Positions 52,659-60,592 of a DNA stretch of 64,000 bases are shown in pieces. The notes below the pieces were generated by a model. The model was not told the origin of the DNA. It did not search any database and saw only the letters and a program-made list of their open reading frames with translations. Each line of letters begins with the position of its first letter. Within the stretch, counting starts at the first letter, position 1. Both the position numbers and the translations under genes were made by a program. The stretch is from Acidimicrobiaceae bacterium (GTDB lineage: Bacteria > Actinomycetota > Acidimicrobiia > Acidimicrobiales > Poriferisodalaceae), in the NCBI GenBank assembly GCA_002719335.1, contig PBHE01000003.1:1-64000 (forward strand), read 5' to 3'.

Positions 52659-52672
52659 CGTGACAGGTCACG
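52659..52672. promoter_or_regulatory. 14-bp palindrome between the lipid kinase and etfBA
   Basis: CGTGAC-AG-GTCACG has perfect six-base arms. It lies 13 bp upstream of the kinase start and 67 bp before etfB. An operator role is plausible in either direction. It does not fit the CRP/GlxR spacing. Confidence 0.35.
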
Positions 52673-52704
52673 AACTCAGTCACAAAACTTTTTTTACTTA
52701 ACAT

Positions 52705-52733
52705 TTGGATATGTACAAACCTCGGGGCAGAAT
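52705..52733 (+). promoter_or_regulatory. etfB promoter candidate
   Basis: TTGGAT (52705-52710), a 17-bp spacer and CAGAAT (52728-52733) end 6 nt before the etfB ATG at 52740. The hexamers are imperfect, but the geometry matches the leaderless promoters elsewhere in the window. Confidence 0.4.
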
Positions 52734-52739
52734 CCACGC

Positions 52740-53519
52740 ATGAAGGTCATTGTCTGTGTCAAACAGATCCCAGATCCGGCGTTGCCGGGTGAGTTGGATC
52801 CCTCTACTAACTACCTCAAACGGGATGACAAGCTGATCCTAGATGAGTCCGATTCCTACGGGGTGGAGATGGCGCTCCAACTTGTCGAAGCTGCCGGTGG
52901 CGGCGACGTCTCGTTGGTTTCGATGGCCCCCAATGGAGAAGTCGGCGGGCTCCGGACGGCGTTAGCGATGGGTGCCGAAGATGCCGTTCTTGTGAGCGAC
53001 AGCGCTCTTGCCGGAACCGATGCGCTCGGGACAGCGAAAGTTCTTTCTGCTGCAATATCGAGAATGTCACCCGATTTAATACTCGCCGGAGTCGAGTCAT
53101 CTGACGGTTACACCGGCACAGTCCCAGAGATGATTGCCGGGGCTCTCAACATGCCATCGATCACTTTTGCCAAACAAATTCGGGTTGAAGGAAGCACTGT
53201 AATGGTGCAGCGCCAGACAGAGGCAGGATATGACGACGTTGAGTGTCCGACCCCGGCGTTGGTCTCGGTTACGGCCGGCGTGGTGGAGCCTCGCTACCCG
53301 TCATTTAAAGGGATTATGGCGGCCAAGAAGAAGCACGTCGAGGAACTTGATCTTGATGCTTTGGGAATCGATTCGAGCGCCGTAGGGAAAGACGGTGCTC
53401 GCCAAGAGACCATCCGGGTTACGGATGCAGAAGCACGACAAGCTGGTGAAGTTGTCGAAGACCAAGGCGACGCTCACGAAAAGATCATTGAGTTCCTCGG
53501 CGAACTCAAGGTCATCTGA
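52740..53519 (+). CDS. etfB: Electron transfer flavoprotein beta subunit
   Basis: The 259-residue ETF beta has the family pattern: MKVIVCVKQIPDPA, then NYLKRDDKLILDESDSYGVEMAL (in part), the AMP-binding GVESSDGYTGTVPEMIA and the RYPSFKGIMAAKKK signature. With EtfA it receives electrons from acyl-CoA dehydrogenases. It is 11 bp upstream of etfA. Confidence 0.93.
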   Translation: MKVIVCVKQIPDPALPGELDPSTNYLKRDDKLILDESDSYGVEMALQLVEAAGGGDVSLVSMAPNGEVGGLRTALAMGAEDAVLVSDSALAGTDALGTAKVLSAAISRMSPDLILAGVESSDGYTGTVPEMIAGALNMPSITFAKQIRVEGSTVMVQRQTEAGYDDVECPTPALVSVTAGVVEPRYPSFKGIMAAKKKHVEELDLDALGIDSSAVGKDGARQETIRVTDAEARQAGEVVEDQGDAHEKIIEFLGELKVI

Positions 53520-53530
53520 GGAGGCTGGAC

Positions 53531-54493
53531 ATGTCGATCGACACCATCCTTGTATTCGCAGAAGGCGACGAGAGTGGCCCTAGCGGTCTAACTCTGGAGT
53601 TAATGACTGCGGCGCGGAGCCTCGCCACTAACGTTGAGGCTTTCGTGGCCGGCGACGGAGCTTCCATGGCCGACGAACTCGGTGCTCACGGAGCCTCCAA
53701 GGTATTTAGTACTGGCCCTCTCGAGGGCAGGCTTATAGGAGTTCATGCTGCCGCGGCGCTTCAGGCACAGATTGAAGCAAACACCCCCGATGCGGTTTTC
53801 TTTGGACAAACTCCAGATGGGCGAGACACGGCAGCCCGTCTTGCTGTTCGCATAGATCAGCCAGTCGTTACAAATAATGTTGGCGCTTCATTCGAGGATG
53901 GAGTGCTAGTCGTTGAAGAACCAGTTTTTGGTGGAACTCAGAATGTATTTACTGCCTTTCGAAACGATGGTCCGGCGTTAGCACTATTTCGACCTAAATC
54001 GTTCGAAGCTGAACCAACTGGGGGCGGGTCAGCGGAAGTCGTTGGAGTTGAAGCAGTGGACCCCGGAGTTGCGGGATCGGCTGTCGTGACCGGCCGCCAC
54101 GCAGAAGAGCGCTCTGGTCCGCAGTTGGACGATGCGGCAGTAGTGGTTTCTGGAGGCCGCGGGCTAGGCCAGCCGGAGGCATACGCTATGATCGACGAGT
54201 TGGCGGGCCTGCTGGGAGCGGCATCGGGAGCGTCTCGGGCGATTGTGGACGCCGGGTGGGTTCCATACGCCAAGCAAGTCGGTCAGACCGGCAAGGTTGT
54301 AAAACCGAACCTATATGTGGCGTGCGGAATTTCAGGAGCGACTCAGCACCTTGTCGGGATGAAGGGTTCCAAAAACATCATCGCGATCAATAAGGACCCT
54401 GAAGCACCTATCTTCGGGGTGGCTGATCTCGGCATCGTCGGCGACGTGCACAAGGTTATTCCGGCCTTGATTGAAGCTTTGAGATCCCGGTAG
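53531..54493 (+). CDS. etfA: Electron transfer flavoprotein alpha subunit
   Basis: The 320-residue ETF alpha has the C-terminal FAD-binding signature LYVACGISGATQHLVGMKGSKNIIAINKDPEAPIF (in part) and VSGGRGLGQ. Its cofactor partner is EtfB. GGAGG precedes the ATG. It closes the etf operon and faces the SCO1664-like gene. Confidence 0.93.
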   Translation: MSIDTILVFAEGDESGPSGLTLELMTAARSLATNVEAFVAGDGASMADELGAHGASKVFSTGPLEGRLIGVHAAAALQAQIEANTPDAVFFGQTPDGRDTAARLAVRIDQPVVTNNVGASFEDGVLVVEEPVFGGTQNVFTAFRNDGPALALFRPKSFEAEPTGGGSAEVVGVEAVDPGVAGSAVVTGRHAEERSGPQLDDAAVVVSGGRGLGQPEAYAMIDELAGLLGAASGASRAIVDAGWVPYAKQVGQTGKVVKPNLYVACGISGATQHLVGMKGSKNIIAINKDPEAPIFGVADLGIVGDVHKVIPALIEALRSR

Positions 54494-54555
54494 GGCAGTT
54501 CCTTTAGTTTTACCAACTGACGACAGGCTCTGTCCGGCACTTATCGCGTTGCAGA

Positions 54556-55317
54556 TTAGATAAGCGGCCAAGGCCACCTATAGCCATCATCTGCAGGGAA
54601 AATTGGCGATTCGCTCAGCCATCGCGCCCGTTGCATAAGTGCATCAACTTCGTCTTCGTCAAGCCATGGCGCTAACCGTTCGATAGCTCCTGTCGCGACA
54701 TGTTGCACACCTTCGAGTAAATGGTCATCGATTGGTTCGTTGGCAAAGTTCCAGATAACGGTCCGCAACTTGAAGTCGCGCGAGAAGCAGAGACCATGAT
54801 CGATTCCATACACGCGTCCCCATTCTGAAAGGAGGCAGTGACCTGATTTCCTGTCAGTGTTGTTAGCTAACAAATCAAGAACGCAGAGCCTTCGAAGATC
54901 TCGATGATGCAGCGGGTTCTTTACGAGTGTGAAGTAGTGCTGGGTGAAGTCGGCATCAATGAACAATTGGATAGATCCGGGTCCGTGGGGCCCAATGCGT
55001 TCTACCGTGGGAGGCACGACGTTCCATCCCAACTCATCACTTAATTCGTAGGCGGCGATTTCCCTTCGATGCAGCCCTGACGGAAAATCCCAGAGTGGTC
55101 GCTCACCCTTCACAGGTTTGTAGATCCCGTTCACTGCTAAGTCGCCTCGCTCTACACGGACAAGGAAGGTGGCGTTCGAACTGTAGGGCATGCGGGCGAG
55201 TAGCTCTACGTCGCCATGGACTAACACCTCATGGGCAGCTTCAAGGCCCACGAAGTCGGTCGACTGGGAATCGCTGCCTTCAGCGTTTTCGTCACTCACC
55301 AATGGGTTTATGGCCAT
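54556..55317 (-). CDS. SCO1664-like protein (PI3/4-kinase-related fold)
   Basis: The 253-residue protein matches the actinobacterial SCO1664 family: NGIYKPVKGERPLWDFPSGLHRREIAAYELSDELGW (in part), VLDLLANNTDRKSGHCLL and YGIDHGLCFSRDFKLRTVIW. The D-x2-NNTDRK and IDHG elements resemble the catalytic and metal loops of PI3/4-kinase-like folds. Activity is unknown. It starts inside the end of the DUF3090 gene, so they are co-translated. Confidence 0.82.
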   Translation of the reverse strand: MAINPLVSDENAEGSDSQSTDFVGLEAAHEVLVHGDVELLARMPYSSNATFLVRVERGDLAVNGIYKPVKGERPLWDFPSGLHRREIAAYELSDELGWNVVPPTVERIGPHGPGSIQLFIDADFTQHYFTLVKNPLHHRDLRRLCVLDLLANNTDRKSGHCLLSEWGRVYGIDHGLCFSRDFKLRTVIWNFANEPIDDHLLEGVQHVATGAIERLAPWLDEDEVDALMQRARWLSESPIFPADDGYRWPWPLI

Positions 55318-55747
55318 TCTGCCGGCCGAAATCCTGGCCGTACTCGATCAAAAATAGTGCGTGATCAACAAATGCTTTGGCCTGACCCAAGGTGATGTGA
55401 ATATGAGCTTGTGAGGGTTCATTCTCTTCCTGATCAGGTAGCTCTTGGGCCACAACAATGAGCTGTTCAGGTTCTTCGCTGAGTCCGATGGCTAACGCAC
55501 CCACGGTCCATACCGCGTCTGGCGGCTCAATCATTTCTGTGACTGAAACTGTTGATACCAGATTTTCGTTGTCTTCAAGAATTTCGGCGAGGTGACTTGC
55601 GAGCGACTGAACTTGACCTTTCTCAACTTTAAGAGTCAGGACGAGACTTTCGGCGTGTGCTTGCAGATAAAAGATGCGGGCTCCGGGCGCTCCGACGGTT
55701 CCGGCAACGAAGTTCTGCGGGTTCGTTATTTCGTAGTTGTCAGTCAT
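55292..55747 (-). CDS. DUF3090 protein
   Basis: A 151-residue protein of the DUF3090 family. It contains NPQNFVAGTVGAPGARIFYLQAH and the FALIVAQEL-type and HITLGQAKAFVDHALFLI segments. The family is conserved in actinobacteria between a histidine phosphatase and an SCO1664-like protein, exactly as here. AGGA lies 5 nt before the ATG. Function is unknown. Confidence 0.82.
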   Translation of the reverse strand: MTDNYEITNPQNFVAGTVGAPGARIFYLQAHAESLVLTLKVEKGQVQSLASHLAEILEDNENLVSTVSVTEMIEPPDAVWTVGALAIGLSEEPEQLIVVAQELPDQEENEPSQAHIHITLGQAKAFVDHALFLIEYGQDFGRQNGHKPIGE

Positions 55748-55771
55748 TGTTCCTGGTGAAAAATTTGGGTT

Positions 55772-56413
55772 TTAGTTTGGTGTCAGCGATTTGAGATCAC
55801 CGGTGTTGTTCACTGCTAATACAACCGGACCGCTTGGTGTGTAAAGGATTGCTGTGACCGAGCATGGTGACACAACTATGCGTTGAAAGAGATCTAAGTG
55901 AGTTCCCATGGCGTGAGCGATCAAGGCGCGAATCGGATCGGCGTGGCTTACTGCGATCACCGTTTTTCCACGATGGTTTGCCACTAAACGGTCTACGGTC
56001 TGAGACACTCTGGTTTGCATCTCGACGAAAGACTCTCCGTTGGGGAACCTAAATCCGGACGGGTATTTTTGTACAGTCGACCATGCCTTCAGCTTGCGCA
56101 ATTGGCTGAGCTTCCGACCGGTCCAATCACCGACATCGAGTTCTATTAGTCCGCGGTTTTGCTTGATGGGAATGCCAACTCTCTTGGAAATGGGAATGGC
56201 CGTCTCTCGCGTACGCTCTAAAGGGCTCGAGTAAATAGCGGCAATACGACGTTGATTCATCTCAGAAATTTGTTCTGCCACCTTCTCTGCTTGACTTAAT
56301 CCCACCTCGGATAGGTGAATCCCTGGTTTTCTGCCGTACAAATCAACACCAGTTGTCGGGGTCTGTCCGTGCCTTACGAGAAGGATCAGTGTAGGTCGTT
56401 CGGAAGAAGCCAC
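55772..56413 (-). CDS. Histidine phosphatase (MSMEG_4193 family)
   Basis: A 213-residue phosphoglycerate-mutase-like protein. The catalytic motif VRHGQT lies near the N-terminus, with SSPLERTRETA, ELDVGDWTGR and AVSHADPIRALI following. It begins the three-gene block. The GTG at 56413 has TACGGT 6 nt upstream, indicating leaderless expression. The substrate is unknown. It is divergent from the uracil-DNA glycosylase. Confidence 0.87.
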   Translation of the reverse strand: MASSERPTLILLVRHGQTPTTGVDLYGRKPGIHLSEVGLSQAEKVAEQISEMNQRRIAAIYSSPLERTRETAIPISKRVGIPIKQNRGLIELDVGDWTGRKLSQLRKLKAWSTVQKYPSGFRFPNGESFVEMQTRVSQTVDRLVANHRGKTVIAVSHADPIRALIAHAMGTHLDLFQRIVVSPCSVTAILYTPSGPVVLAVNNTGDLKSLTPN

Positions 56414-56419
56414 GAATTG

Positions 56420-56425
56420 ACCGTA
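56420..56425 (-). promoter_or_regulatory. Leaderless -10 box for the phosphatase/DUF3090/SCO1664 operon
   Basis: TACGGT on the minus strand ends 6 nt before the GTG at 56413. No SD is present. Confidence 0.45.
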
Positions 56426-56474
56426 GTCGTTGAAGTCACCTAACTCCGCTTCATAGTCTGCAACACTCGGCAGC

Positions 56475-57164
56475 GTGGACTCCTTGGTTTCACTGGCTGC
56501 TGAGATAGCTGATTGTCGTCGATGTGATCGTCTAGTGGAGTGGCGTGAACAAGTTGCCTCGGAGAAGCGGGCGGCGTTTCGAGACCAAGACTATTGGGGA
56601 CGGGGTGTACCCGGGTTTGGGGATCCCGCCGCGAAAGTCATGATCGTTGGCTTAGCGCCAGCGGCTCATGGCGCCAATCGGACCGGACGTGTCTTTACCG
56701 GGGATCGATCTGGAGATTTTCTTTTCGCCTCGCTACACAGGACGGGGTTTGCCAATCAGTCATTTGCTCGACATGTCGGAGATGGACTCCAACTGGAGGG
56801 TGCCTATGTCACCGCAGCCGTGCGATGCGCGCCCCCTGCGAACAAGCCGACAACGGAAGAACGTGACGAATGCCGACCCTTCATCGAACGTGAATTGGAG
56901 CTGCTTCCTCAAGCTGAGGTTTTTGTGGCGCTGGGACAGTTTGGCTACCAAGCAACGTGTTCAATTCTCGGAGTGCGTCCTCGACCCCGGTTCGGCCATG
57001 GAGTTGTAGTGCCGCTGTCAGAGTACGGTGTTGAGCGCGCGGGAAATATTGTTTGTTCGTTTCATCCGAGTCAACAGAACACCTTTACGGGACGCCTTAC
57101 CGAACCGATGCTCGATCAAGTTTTCTTCACGGCGCGCGAACTTGCGCAACTAAAGCCCGCCTAG
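56475..57164 (+). CDS. Uracil-DNA glycosylase, family 5-like (Fe-S)
   Basis: The 229-residue protein has the family signatures DCRRCDRLVEWRE (first cluster Cys pair), VMIVGLAPAAHGANRTGRVFTGD and CSFHPSQQNTFTGRLT. The GLAPAAHGA active loop, lacking the usual Asp or Asn, is that of family 5 (UdgB). It removes uracil and other deaminated bases from DNA. The GTG start at 56475 follows a possible TAGTCT at 56454-56459. Confidence 0.88.
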   Translation: MDSLVSLAAEIADCRRCDRLVEWREQVASEKRAAFRDQDYWGRGVPGFGDPAAKVMIVGLAPAAHGANRTGRVFTGDRSGDFLFASLHRTGFANQSFARHVGDGLQLEGAYVTAAVRCAPPANKPTTEERDECRPFIERELELLPQAEVFVALGQFGYQATCSILGVRPRPRFGHGVVVPLSEYGVERAGNIVCSFHPSQQNTFTGRLTEPMLDQVFFTARELAQLKPA

Positions 57165-57167
57165 CCT
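57162..57167 (+). promoter_or_regulatory. Leaderless -10 box for the lipoprotein gene
   Basis: TAGCCT includes the stop of the glycosylase gene, and 6 nt later the GTG at 57174 begins. Confidence 0.45.
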
Positions 57168-57173
57168 TCGACT

Positions 57174-57752
57174 GTGGCTGCTTGCATAAACGTCAGAGGC
57201 CTTCTTCGTCGAGCCGTTCTCATGGGTCTCGTGTTAACTAGCGCTTGTTCCCTCGAGGACACGTCAGCCAGTTATCAGGATGAAACCGCAAATTCGTTTG
57301 ATAACCCTGGGACCCTGCTTGTGGATGACCCACTTCTCGTCAGCGACTATTCGCTCGACATCAAAACGACAGTTGCCTTCTTGGATTCATGCATCTCGGA
57401 TTCGGGTTTGGTTGGGCCATGCCATTGCGCGTCCCAGCTATTGGTCTATGACGTCGATGTGGGCGACGTCATACGGCTTGAAGATCAGATGAGTGCGTTC
57501 AACGAATTTCCGCTTGAACTAGCAGGATTATTAGTCCAATGCCGAGGCGTTCAACGACCCGCTGACTGGTCGTCTTCGACAAAAGAGCTGTATCTGTCTG
57601 CCTGCAGTCACGGCTCAGATCGTTTAGACCGACTGTGTCGTTGTTCCATCTCTCGGGCCGCTGACGTGATCCCCGAGGCTCGGTTGTCAGAGTTCTTGAG
57701 TGCAAGCGATCTGCGCCCCGACATGGTGGACCTCATCAATACCTGTCTCTGA
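57174..57752 (+). CDS. Lipoprotein of unknown function
   Basis: A 192-residue protein. The signal sequence (RRAVLMGLVLTSAC) has lipobox TSAC near residue 25. The mature part is acidic and has Cys pairs in PCHCAS and RLCRCS, each preceded by a nearby Cys, which suggests disulfides or metal binding. Two similar halves (TVAFLDSCISDSG...CHC and ELYLSACSHGSD...CRC) look like an internal duplication. No family is recognised. Confidence 0.65.
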   Translation: MAACINVRGLLRRAVLMGLVLTSACSLEDTSASYQDETANSFDNPGTLLVDDPLLVSDYSLDIKTTVAFLDSCISDSGLVGPCHCASQLLVYDVDVGDVIRLEDQMSAFNEFPLELAGLLVQCRGVQRPADWSSSTKELYLSACSHGSDRLDRLCRCSISRAADVIPEARLSEFLSASDLRPDMVDLINTCL

Positions 57753-57777
57753 CCAAGACGAGGCCGTTACGTCAGAG

Positions 57778-58947
57778 CTACTTGCGGATCGGGATGGGCA
57801 ACACGGAGGGTTTGTCCCAAGCGAACTCAGGCCATCTTCCGCGAGACTTTTGACTCAACTTGTGCATCAGATCGATAGCCGCGGGATCATCATCGCCGGG
57901 TCTGCCAATCAAATAACCACCCTCAAGCATTTTCATGATGATTTCCCGACCTATTGGCGTTCGCACGATCGTCAGTGTCCAATCGCTGTACTTACCGATG
58001 CCGCCGGTCGAGATATCTGCGTGCTCCGCGGCGAAATCCGGGCAGTAAATACATCCCTCCCTTGTCCAAGCGTGACATTCCTTGAGGTTGATTTCGTAGT
58101 AGCCGCCGTCGTGCGTCCAGATCTGGAAAACACCTTTGATGTTCGTTTTCTTTATCGTGTGACGATCTAGCCCATATTTCTGTTCGAATAGCTCTTCGAA
58201 GATCGCTTCGTCAAACGACTTTGAGCACAGAAGCCCAATGTTGAGCGCAAACCTGTTTCCGACTTTTCCGACTTTTCGGGACTTTGCAACCGGAACAATT
58301 GAGCTTTGGCAACTCATTCCCACCAGCGCGATTTTCTTCGCCCCCGCTTCGATCGCTTCGGTATACGCAAGGGTGTTCGCAGAATAGGTGTATCGACTGC
58401 CGGCGCCTCTAATGACGTCGTCCCGATTAAAGGCGACCCCTGGAGAAGCTGTCCACTGAGAGCCTTCGCCCTCGCCCACATATGAGGTGAGAGCGGCGTC
58501 AATGTACCCATTGTCTAGCGCCCAGATCAGGATCGCGGATACAAGTCCGCCGTCTTGCCCGACTTCGAGGATGAAGTCGTCGGACGCTCGAGTGAGGATG
58601 ATGTCTTTGTACATCCCCGATGGTTCATCAGGTGTGCGAGTCCGATTGAACAAGAACTCATCTGCTTCGTCCTCCCACGTTCGAAAGCGCGGGCATGCCC
58701 TCGTGCAACTCGTGCAGCCTTTCTCGCCATGCCCACAGTTGTCGGGCCCTAACTCCTCCTCGACATGAAATGGCTTGAAACCGCCTTGCACGTGGTCGTA
58801 GCCAATTACGTCATGTGGGCAACTGATTACGCAGCCTGCGCAACCGGTACAGAGGCCAGAAGTGATTACCTCTTCAAAAAGTTCTTTCCATTGGAATGAC
58901 CAGCGCTCTTTTTTGGGTGCTTCTTGGTTGCTGTCGGTCAGGGCCAT
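57778..58947 (-). CDS. Coenzyme F420 hydrogenase/dehydrogenase beta-subunit family protein
   Basis: The 389-residue FrhB-like protein has an N-terminal ferredoxin segment LCTGCAGCVISCPHDVIGYD, a second Cys cluster GCTSCTRACPRF, then the FrhB domains with GQDGGLVSAILIWALDNGYIDAAL (in part) and GIGKYSDWTLTIVRT. It should bind FAD, Fe-S clusters and F420. No partner hydrogenase or dehydrogenase subunit is adjacent. TAGTCT lies 6 nt before the ATG. It is divergent from an F420/PPOX protein. Confidence 0.87.
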   Translation of the reverse strand: MALTDSNQEAPKKERWSFQWKELFEEVITSGLCTGCAGCVISCPHDVIGYDHVQGGFKPFHVEEELGPDNCGHGEKGCTSCTRACPRFRTWEDEADEFLFNRTRTPDEPSGMYKDIILTRASDDFILEVGQDGGLVSAILIWALDNGYIDAALTSYVGEGEGSQWTASPGVAFNRDDVIRGAGSRYTYSANTLAYTEAIEAGAKKIALVGMSCQSSIVPVAKSRKVGKVGNRFALNIGLLCSKSFDEAIFEELFEQKYGLDRHTIKKTNIKGVFQIWTHDGGYYEINLKECHAWTREGCIYCPDFAAEHADISTGGIGKYSDWTLTIVRTPIGREIIMKMLEGGYLIGRPGDDDPAAIDLMHKLSQKSRGRWPEFAWDKPSVLPIPIRK

Positions 58948-58953
58948 GCCATG

Positions 58954-58959
58954 AGACTA
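58954..58959 (-). promoter_or_regulatory. Leaderless -10 box for the FrhB-like gene
   Basis: TAGTCT on the minus strand is followed by CATGGC and the ATG at 58947. The same hexamer drives the DUF3048 gene. Confidence 0.45.
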
Positions 58960-59097
58960 CGCCGCGTGATGAACCCCTACGTAGCTGAATGGCTTCTTGG
59001 CGGATGCAGTTGGGTGACGAACTGCCGGCGAGTAGTCTGACCCACCGCGTTACCACCGTCGCTGTTTACGACGGGGTAGGCACACCCCCGAGGACTA

Positions 59098-59508
59098 ATG
59101 AACGAAACCGAATTATTAGAGTTACTCGGCCATGCTCGCGTCGCGACCTTGGCCACTATCCGGATAGACGGCCGAGTCGACTTGGTTCCGATCACCTTCG
59201 CTTTTGATGATGAAGTCGTTGTGACAGCGATTGACCACAAGAAAAAGTCGACTACCGAATTAAAGCGGTTGGACAACATCCGACAGTTTCCGGAGGTCAC
59301 GCTCCTAGCTGATCACTACGACGACCAAGATTGGACGCGTCTTTGGTGGGTTCGGATCCGTGGTCGCGCGAAAGTTCATCAGACTGGCGATGAATATGAA
59401 CGCTCTCTGGATCTGTTATCGGATCGCTACACCCAATACGTCGAAACTCGCCCTCAAGGCTCAGTGATCGTTATCGAACGCACGGAACTAACTGGTTGGA
59501 AGGCTTAG
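59098..59508 (+). CDS. PPOX-class F420-dependent protein (Rv0121-like)
   Basis: A 136-residue split-barrel flavin/deazaflavin protein. ATLATIRIDGRVDLVPITFAFDDEVV covers the first strands, DHKKKSTTELKRLDNIRQFPEVTLLADHYDDQDWTRLWWVRIRGRAKVH (in part) the rest. The DHYDDQDWTRLWWVR element is typical of the Rv0121-like F420 subfamily. GAGG lies 5 nt before the ATG. It sits beside the FrhB-like gene, suggesting shared F420 use. Confidence 0.83.
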   Translation: MNETELLELLGHARVATLATIRIDGRVDLVPITFAFDDEVVVTAIDHKKKSTTELKRLDNIRQFPEVTLLADHYDDQDWTRLWWVRIRGRAKVHQTGDEYERSLDLLSDRYTQYVETRPQGSVIVIERTELTGWKA

Positions 59509-59513
59509 ATCTG

Positions 59514-60311
59514 CTACCTGGAGGGCCGCGTTGAGAGTCGACCGTCGCCAACAGCAGAAAGAGAGCAACCGAGTACAACGGTGGCGACCGTTACGGTGAT
59601 CGCGCCGAGAACAAGAAACGTCACCACCATCTGGGTCATCACAGCGTTAATGGGGTCGGCTCCAGCCAACAGCATTCCCGTCATCGTGCCGGGTAGAAGG
59701 ACGAGTCCGATCATCCGCATTCGTTCAATCTCGGGGGTTAAGGCTGTCTTGACCGCCCTAGCTACTTGCGGCCGTATAGCTTCTTTAGTTTTGAAACCGA
59801 GAGCAAGCATTGCTTCGATTTGTCCCTGTTCCTCTGTCACCAGCTCAACGAATCGGATGGCGCCAGCGGCGGTCGCTGGAAGAGTGTTTCCGAGAATGAT
59901 TCCTGCCATGGGAACGAGCGTCCAAGGTTTAAGAGGTAGTACCCCAAAGCAAAAAACCACCGCCAGGCCAGCCGCGACGGGACACGTGACGGCAATCGCG
60001 GATAGAGCAATTGAAGGACGATTTGCTCCCAACGGTGTAGTTCTTCTGCGCACAACCCCGGTAGCAAAAACCAGCATCGTTCCGCTCCAAACCCAGGCCC
60101 AGGCCAGATGAGCGTCTGGCCTCAGCGCAGGGACCAAGAGGAGCCCCGTCGCTAGTAGTTGCACTACGGATCGAGTTGAACTTAGGAAAATGACCCTATG
60201 TAACCCGAGATCGAGACGCCATGACACAACCAGAGTCAGTGCGACTAGGGCGGCCGTAGCCGCTACCCCCCATGGAGATACGGTGGCGGCCATCACCACG
60301 TTTCTTATCAC
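59514..60311 (-). CDS. fetB: FetB-family ABC transporter permease (UPF0014)
   Basis: A 265-residue protein with about seven membrane segments. RSVVQLLATGLLL, the MAGIILGNTLPATAAGAIRF and LALGFKTKEAIRPQVARAVKTALTPEIERMRMIGLVLLPGTMTGMLLAGADP (in part) segments identify the FetB/YbbM family, linked to iron export in E. coli. The FetA ATPase is absent here. The GTG at 60311 or the ATG at 60293 may be the start. It converges with the F420/PPOX gene, 5 bp away. Confidence 0.87.
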   Translation of the reverse strand: MIRNVVMAATVSPWGVAATAALVALTLVVSWRLDLGLHRVIFLSSTRSVVQLLATGLLLVPALRPDAHLAWAWVWSGTMLVFATGVVRRRTTPLGANRPSIALSAIAVTCPVAAGLAVVFCFGVLPLKPWTLVPMAGIILGNTLPATAAGAIRFVELVTEEQGQIEAMLALGFKTKEAIRPQVARAVKTALTPEIERMRMIGLVLLPGTMTGMLLAGADPINAVMTQMVVTFLVLGAITVTVATVVLGCSLSAVGDGRLSTRPSR

Positions 60312-60351
60312 GGTGTCACACGGACCTCGAAATCGTTTGTGACCTCTGTTG

Positions 60352-60423
60352 CGCCCTCGGCAGGATTCGAACCTGCGCTCATGGCTCCGGAGGCCACTGC
60401 TCTATCCCCTGAGCTACGAGGGC
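60352..60423 (-). tRNA. tRNA-Arg (anticodon CCG)
   Basis: A complete cloverleaf reads on the minus strand. The acceptor stem is GCCCTCG/CGAGGGC, the D arm GCTC...GAGC, and the anticodon arm GTGGC-CTCCGGA-GCCAT with anticodon CCG (60388-60390). The T arm carries GGTTCGAATCC. No CCA is encoded. It lies on the opposite strand to argS, about 170 bp away. Confidence 0.95.
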
Positions 60424-60592
60424 GGGTTAGCGAATGTACCGCTTTCAGTAGAACCCTCCACAACGAGACGTTGGTAGAGGTGAGAGCATAAGTCACTTCA
60501 AGCTTGGTTGGTCTCAGCGGTACAGTCGAGTGACGTTCCCATGGCATCAAGGCCGCGGGATTCCGATGCCGACCTGTAGGGAGCTGAAGCCG

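Noticed and set aside
52657-52675. CRP/GlxR binding site
   Set aside because: The half sites GTGAC/GTCAC are spaced too closely (TGA-N4-TCA instead of N6).
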